A program made the translations under genes and the position numbers. A DNA stretch of 64,000 nt. It comes from Aradus depressus. Its lineage: Eukaryota > Arthropoda > Insecta > Hemiptera > Aradidae. The notes beneath the pieces are model-generated. The model was not told the DNA's origin and searched no databases. It saw only the letters and a program-made list of their open reading frames with translations. The DNA lies in the NCBI GenBank assembly GCA_963662175.1, contig OY759222.1, forward strand, positions 14,828,222-14,892,221. Reading direction: 5' to 3'. This document shows, one piece after another, positions 62,666 through 64,000 of the stretch (positions within the stretch are counted from its first letter, which is position 1; every line of letters begins with the position of its first letter).

Positions 62666-63411
62666 ATAAAATGAATGTATCAACATGAAATTTTATATGT
62701 AAATCCAGAACCCTCTAAGGACGACACCGTCAGCCAAATGGGAGGGGGGAAGGCTTAACGAAAACACTTTAATAACTGCCATTGTAATTAATGTGTTGAC
62801 ACAAAATTTTATTTGTAAATTCAAAACCCTATAAAAGGACGAAATCAGAATATATGTATTCCATAGATTATAATTTGTATATTCGATATATATAATTTAT
62901 ATGTATGATATATTGTACCAAAAGAACAACAAATCATACAATAATTTAAGGAATACCAAAATGTAGGGCTTAAATGTTGGAATTATTCCAGGGAACCGTA
63001 GAACTCACTTCCATTTAGACTGGTACAACATTACTGGATCTCCCGATGGGATGACCATAGATGCAGATGACAACTTGTGGATTGCACTTTTCGAAGGACA
63101 TAGAGTAAGTGTGTATATAGTGCAATATACTATGTATCATGTTTTGTCAACTCTTGTCTAAACATTTTGGATTTTAAAATAATTTTAAATGTTTTACTCC
63201 ATTATTTTTTAGATTATCCAAGTTTCACGAACTGGTAAATTGATTCGATCCGTCTGGTTTCCTGTTAAATCGATCACCTCTTGCACTTTTGGCGGGAAAG
63301 GACTGCGCACTCTTTACGTGACTAGCGACAGTGAGACTCTCACTGAAGAGGAGCTGGCCAACCAACCTCTTGCTGGTGTTGTCTTTCAAGTCGATGGCCT
63401 TGGAGTTACAG
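36345..63411 (+). CDS. Secreted SMP-30/regucalcin-like protein, copy B (last exon outside window)
   Basis: Exons 36345-36388, 38518-38678, 42607-42807, 45581-45790, 62992-63104 and 63213-63411 match copy A exactly in length and phase. Exon 1 encodes [14 protein letters not shown], a signal peptide. Key blocks are kept: [77 protein letters not shown] and [16 protein letters not shown]. No stop or frameshift was found, and the exon 6 donor (GTTAGT) is better than in copy A. A terminal exon of about 70 bp is expected beyond 64000. Intron 2 contains the 71-bp satellite and a hammerhead-bearing element; intron 4 contains the 15.6-kb palindrome. Tandem duplication is the simplest origin. The exons have stayed similar while the introns have filled with unrelated repeats. 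Confidence 0.87.
36840..37040. repeat. Inverted-repeat element with hammerhead-like arm
   Basis: TATTGTCTAATTCCACAAAC (36877) is mirrored by GTTTGTGGAATTAGACAATA (36988), and the arms continue through ACCGGTTTCGGCTTA/TAAGCCGAAACCGGT. The right arm carries the complete motif at 36939. The left arm has lost the CTGANGA part. It lies in intron 1 of regucalcin copy B. Confidence 0.7.
36939..36978 (+). ncRNA. Hammerhead ribozyme-like motif
   Basis: CTGACGA (36945-36951), hairpin GGC-GTAA-GCC, GAAACCGGTA with self-complementary ACCGGT, predicted cleavage after A36972, and stem I TGTG/CACA (4 bp). It is a near-identical relative of the motif at 15452. Confidence 0.65.
37405..37545 (+). repeat. Dispersed repeat family C, end fragment
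   Basis: GAATTACCGGCAATGTATAC to ATCCTCACACTAAATTTT; same end as at 7395 and 10360. Confidence 0.55.
37601..37696. repeat. (TA)n microsatellite
   Basis: Uninterrupted AT dinucleotide run of about 95 bp. Others lie at 36277-36314, 5857-5880 and 62606-62662. Confidence 0.95.
37697..38313 (+). pseudogene. R1-like LINE C-terminus and 3' UTR
   Basis: The first part reads [20 protein letters not shown] and PDHCMSQ in one frame, then a frameshift near 37795 leads into [20 protein letters not shown] followed by [20 protein letters not shown], the C-terminal Cys-rich block typical of R1-clade LINEs. After the stop at 38088 the 3' UTR matches 14130-14400 and ends in an A-run. The 5' side is cut off at the (TA)n tract. 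It sits in intron 1 of copy B. Confidence 0.8.
38909..40189. repeat. GC-rich 71-bp tandem satellite, about 18 units
   Basis: A unit containing GGGGTAGGTGGGCGGTCGTG, ATGTGGAGACGCCAAGG and CGTCAGTGCGGCTGGGCTGA repeats every 71 bp. Units are nearly identical. The exceptions are a 3-bp deletion in the third unit (near 39091) and GGGCCCGGGG instead of GGGTCCGGGG near 38982. GC content is far above the surroundings. The array lies in intron 2 of regucalcin copy B. Repeated 66-codon open frames on the minus strand are a by-product of the periodicity. Confidence 0.95.
40191..40252. repeat. Palindrome at satellite edge
   Basis: AAAACAAATTTTAATTAA on the left is mirrored by TTAATTAAAATTTGTTTT on the right around TCAGTGTACTGA. 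It begins immediately after the last 71-bp unit. Confidence 0.75.
40411..40453 (-). ncRNA. Hammerhead ribozyme-like motif
   Basis: Minus strand GGCC, CTGAAGA, hairpin GAAAA-TAAATAG-TTTTC, GAAACGTT, GGCC. Stem I GGCC/GGCC is perfect, and stem III ACGT is self-complementary. One of the best candidates in the window. Confidence 0.7.
41251..41294 (+). ncRNA. Hammerhead ribozyme-like motif
   Basis: Partner of 40411 in the opposite arm. The core and stems II and III are the same, but the bases after the predicted cleavage site read TGCC rather than GGCC, which costs one stem I pair. Confidence 0.6.
41690..41961 (+). repeat. SINE family A, 5'-truncated
   Basis: Starts within the tRNA-like head (ACCCGACCGAGGCCC) and runs to the AAACCTAACCT tail. 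ATATATTTAA occurs on both sides and may be the target duplication. In intron 2 of regucalcin copy B. Confidence 0.8.
41962..42606. other. Intron 2 of copy B, remaining part
   Basis: AT-rich, with a GC-richer patch at 42300-42370. No further feature identified. Confidence 0.3.
43026..43066 (-). ncRNA. Hammerhead ribozyme-like motif
   Basis: Minus strand CTGATGA, hairpin GATATA-AAA-TATATC, GAAACTTTGG. Stem I GCT/GGC allows a wobble. Stem III ACTT has lost self-complementarity, so this arm is probably inactive. Confidence 0.5.
43467..43510 (+). ncRNA. Hammerhead ribozyme-like motif
   Basis: CTGATGA (43473-43479), hairpin GATATA-AAA-TATATC, GAAACGTT with self-complementary ACGT, stem I GCC/GGT. 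Intact partner of 43026. Confidence 0.6.
43546..45580. other. Intron 3 of copy B, remaining part
   Basis: AT-rich. A piece at 44535-44670 shares CATCCGAAGGACGACGTGCT with SINE family A but is strongly diverged. No other gene or element ends seen. Confidence 0.35.
45791..46330. other. Intron 4 of copy B, left of the palindrome
   Basis: AT-rich. TGTTCTGGCGCTAATGTTCT to GCGCCTGATAAAAAAAA (45858-45909) looks like the extreme 3' end of a LINE. Nothing else. Confidence 0.35.
46331..46336. repeat. Target-site duplication AATACA (left)
   Basis: AATACA abuts the first base of the palindrome and is repeated at 61984-61989 directly after its last base. Confidence 0.7.
46723..46916 (-). repeat. tRNA-like module 1, left arm
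   Basis: Minus strand: A-box-like TGGTCGCGTGGTTAGCG and B-box GGGTTCGATACC about 35 bp apart, followed by AAGTTATT, a T-run and CTAGACGCTTGGGAGCGCTA. The flanks do not form an acceptor stem, so it is a tRNA-derived (SINE-like) module and not a working tRNA gene. Confidence 0.65.
47744..47918 (-). repeat. tRNA-like module 2, left arm
   Basis: Homologous to module 1: ATACCTAGATTTTCGCC, then A-box-like TAGGTCTCGGGGTTAGCTGC, B-box GCGTTCAATCCCC, AAGTTATTTTTTTCC and TTCTAGAAGCTTGGGAGCTC. More diverged in the anticodon-loop region. Confidence 0.6.
53895..54139 (+). repeat. Degenerate tandem block at the palindrome centre
   Basis: GGTTAGGGCTGGGTTTAAGT, GTTTGAGGTGGTTGGGGCT, AGGTTCAAGAGGTTTGAGG and similar units of about 36 bp alternate up to the spacer. 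Just before it, GGCTGAGTGGTTAGCAGTGC (53880) resembles a tRNA A-box. The open frame here is probably repeat-driven. Confidence 0.6.
54141..54180. other. 40-bp spacer (hairpin loop) of the palindrome
   Basis: ATTACTACCATACGACCTGA plus GGCGCAAGATTGGTGGTCAC separates the arms and is not self-complementary. If the arms paired as a cruciform this would be the loop. Confidence 0.9.
60403..60577 (+). repeat. tRNA-like module 2, right arm
   Basis: Mirror copy of 47744-47918, on the plus strand. Confidence 0.6.
61405..61597 (+). repeat. tRNA-like module 1, right arm
   Basis: Mirror copy of 46723-46916. Here the A-box lies at 61451 and the B-box at 61493 on the plus strand. Confidence 0.65.
61984..61989. 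repeat. Target-site duplication AATACA (right)
   Basis: Second copy of the direct repeat. It is followed by AGTATGC, so the presumed empty site reads ACGTAGAATACAAGTATGC. The AGTA after it happens to equal the first four bases of the element, which leaves the duplication length formally between 6 and 10 bp; arm symmetry favours 6. Confidence 0.7.
62091..62490. mobile_element. MITE with terminal inverted repeats
   Basis: TATCGCACCCTTGCTTCAAA and AGTGCCACAACTCAAAAA at the left are mirrored by GTTGTGGCACTTTTGAAGCA and AGGGTGCGATA at the right. Length is about 400 bp. It lies in the same intron as the palindrome. Confidence 0.75.
62606..62850. repeat. (TA)n tract and family C fragment
   Basis: A TA run to 62662, then ATGTATCAACATGAAATTTT and TAATTAATGTGTTGACACAA, two reversed family C units. 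Confidence 0.6.
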
Positions 63412-64000
63412 GTTAGTACTTTTTCTACTTTTAATATAAAAAAAGTATTGTAATTTTGCGGAAATCCGAAATTGAGTTTTCAATAGAATTCTACGTCTCA
63501 ATGTCTGTTTTGATCATTTTCGCGATGATGCCTGTTTATATGTATTTTCAAATTACTCTAAATCGATTGTAGCAGTGAACTTGAACATGTGCCAACATAG
63601 ACTTGATTTTGGACGAAATCGGATGAAAATTAAGATCATTTTACTTCGAGAATCCCCCCTACGCAGAGGCTCATAAGTCAGTTTCGTTAAGGATAAAGAA
63701 ATATGCAAGTTAAATTGAGAAAGACGTCTTAGTGATGCGCGAAGGTCCTCTTTCGGTCTTGCTGACGTCATTCGTTTACAGACTATGACTGTTACTATTA
63801 TAATAATATTTATTGATTATTAATTCATGCGCTTCGTCAAACCACCCAAAATATTAGCACCCTTCTCCTTCATCCTTCCAAATCTTGAGAATAGGGTATA
63901 ACATCCAAATCTTGAAACAATTAAATTTTACCCCCCAGGACAAAGATTCTCTACAAAATTAATTCTCTCTATTAAATTAAATCTCTATTTTTCGTAAGGG
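63412..64000. other. Intron 6 of copy B (5' part)
   Basis: Begins with the GTTAGT donor; the first 110 bp resemble the same intron in copy A (GAAATC-GAGTTTTCAA, TTTTGATCATTTTC). The terminal exon is not reached before the window ends. Confidence 0.5.

Overview
This is AT-rich nuclear DNA from an animal, most likely an insect. The genes have introns with GT/AG borders. There are tRNA-derived SINEs whose 3' tails carry CCTAA units (the insect telomere word), plus Tc1, pogo-like and hAT DNA transposons and non-LTR retrotransposon ends. No bacterial features are present. The species cannot be fixed from this window.

Layout. 1-3080 is repeats only. 3589-7187 (minus) holds four phase-consistent exons of a gene I do not recognise. 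8394-9707 (minus) is a single-exon Nup42 (NUPL2) nucleoporin homologue. 13497-13821 (minus) is probably the terminal exon of another unrecognised gene. 16166-17782 is a dead Tc1-like transposon with IR/DR ends. 18097-19321 is a pogo-like non-autonomous element. 21540-22090 is a LINE remnant.

24372-31881 and 36345-63411 (plus) are two tandem paralogues of a secreted SMP-30/regucalcin (gluconolactonase-fold) gene. Their exon sizes are identical where both can be seen (44, 161, 201, 210, 113 and 199 bp; copy A adds a 68-bp last exon). Copy A is complete (331 codons plus stop). Copy B runs off the right edge before its last exon. Their introns are filled with transposon debris, and intron 2 of copy B holds a GC-rich satellite of 71-bp units (38909-40189).

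The most remarkable object is in intron 4 of copy B. It is a 15.6-kb, near-perfect palindrome (46337-61983) with arms of about 7.8 kb, a 40-bp spacer, AG...CT ends and a flanking 6-bp direct repeat AATACA. It has no recognisable protein gene but carries tRNA-like modules, an iterated subterminal motif and strong strand asymmetry. Ends and duplication fit a non-autonomous Polinton/Maverick-type insertion that consists of nothing but inverted repeat.

A second theme is a set of about ten dispersed hammerhead-ribozyme-like motifs (CTGANGA, hairpin, GAAA, short self-complementary stem III). Several are paired head-to-head in inverted-repeat elements, as expected for Penelope-like-element terminal repeats or derivatives of them.
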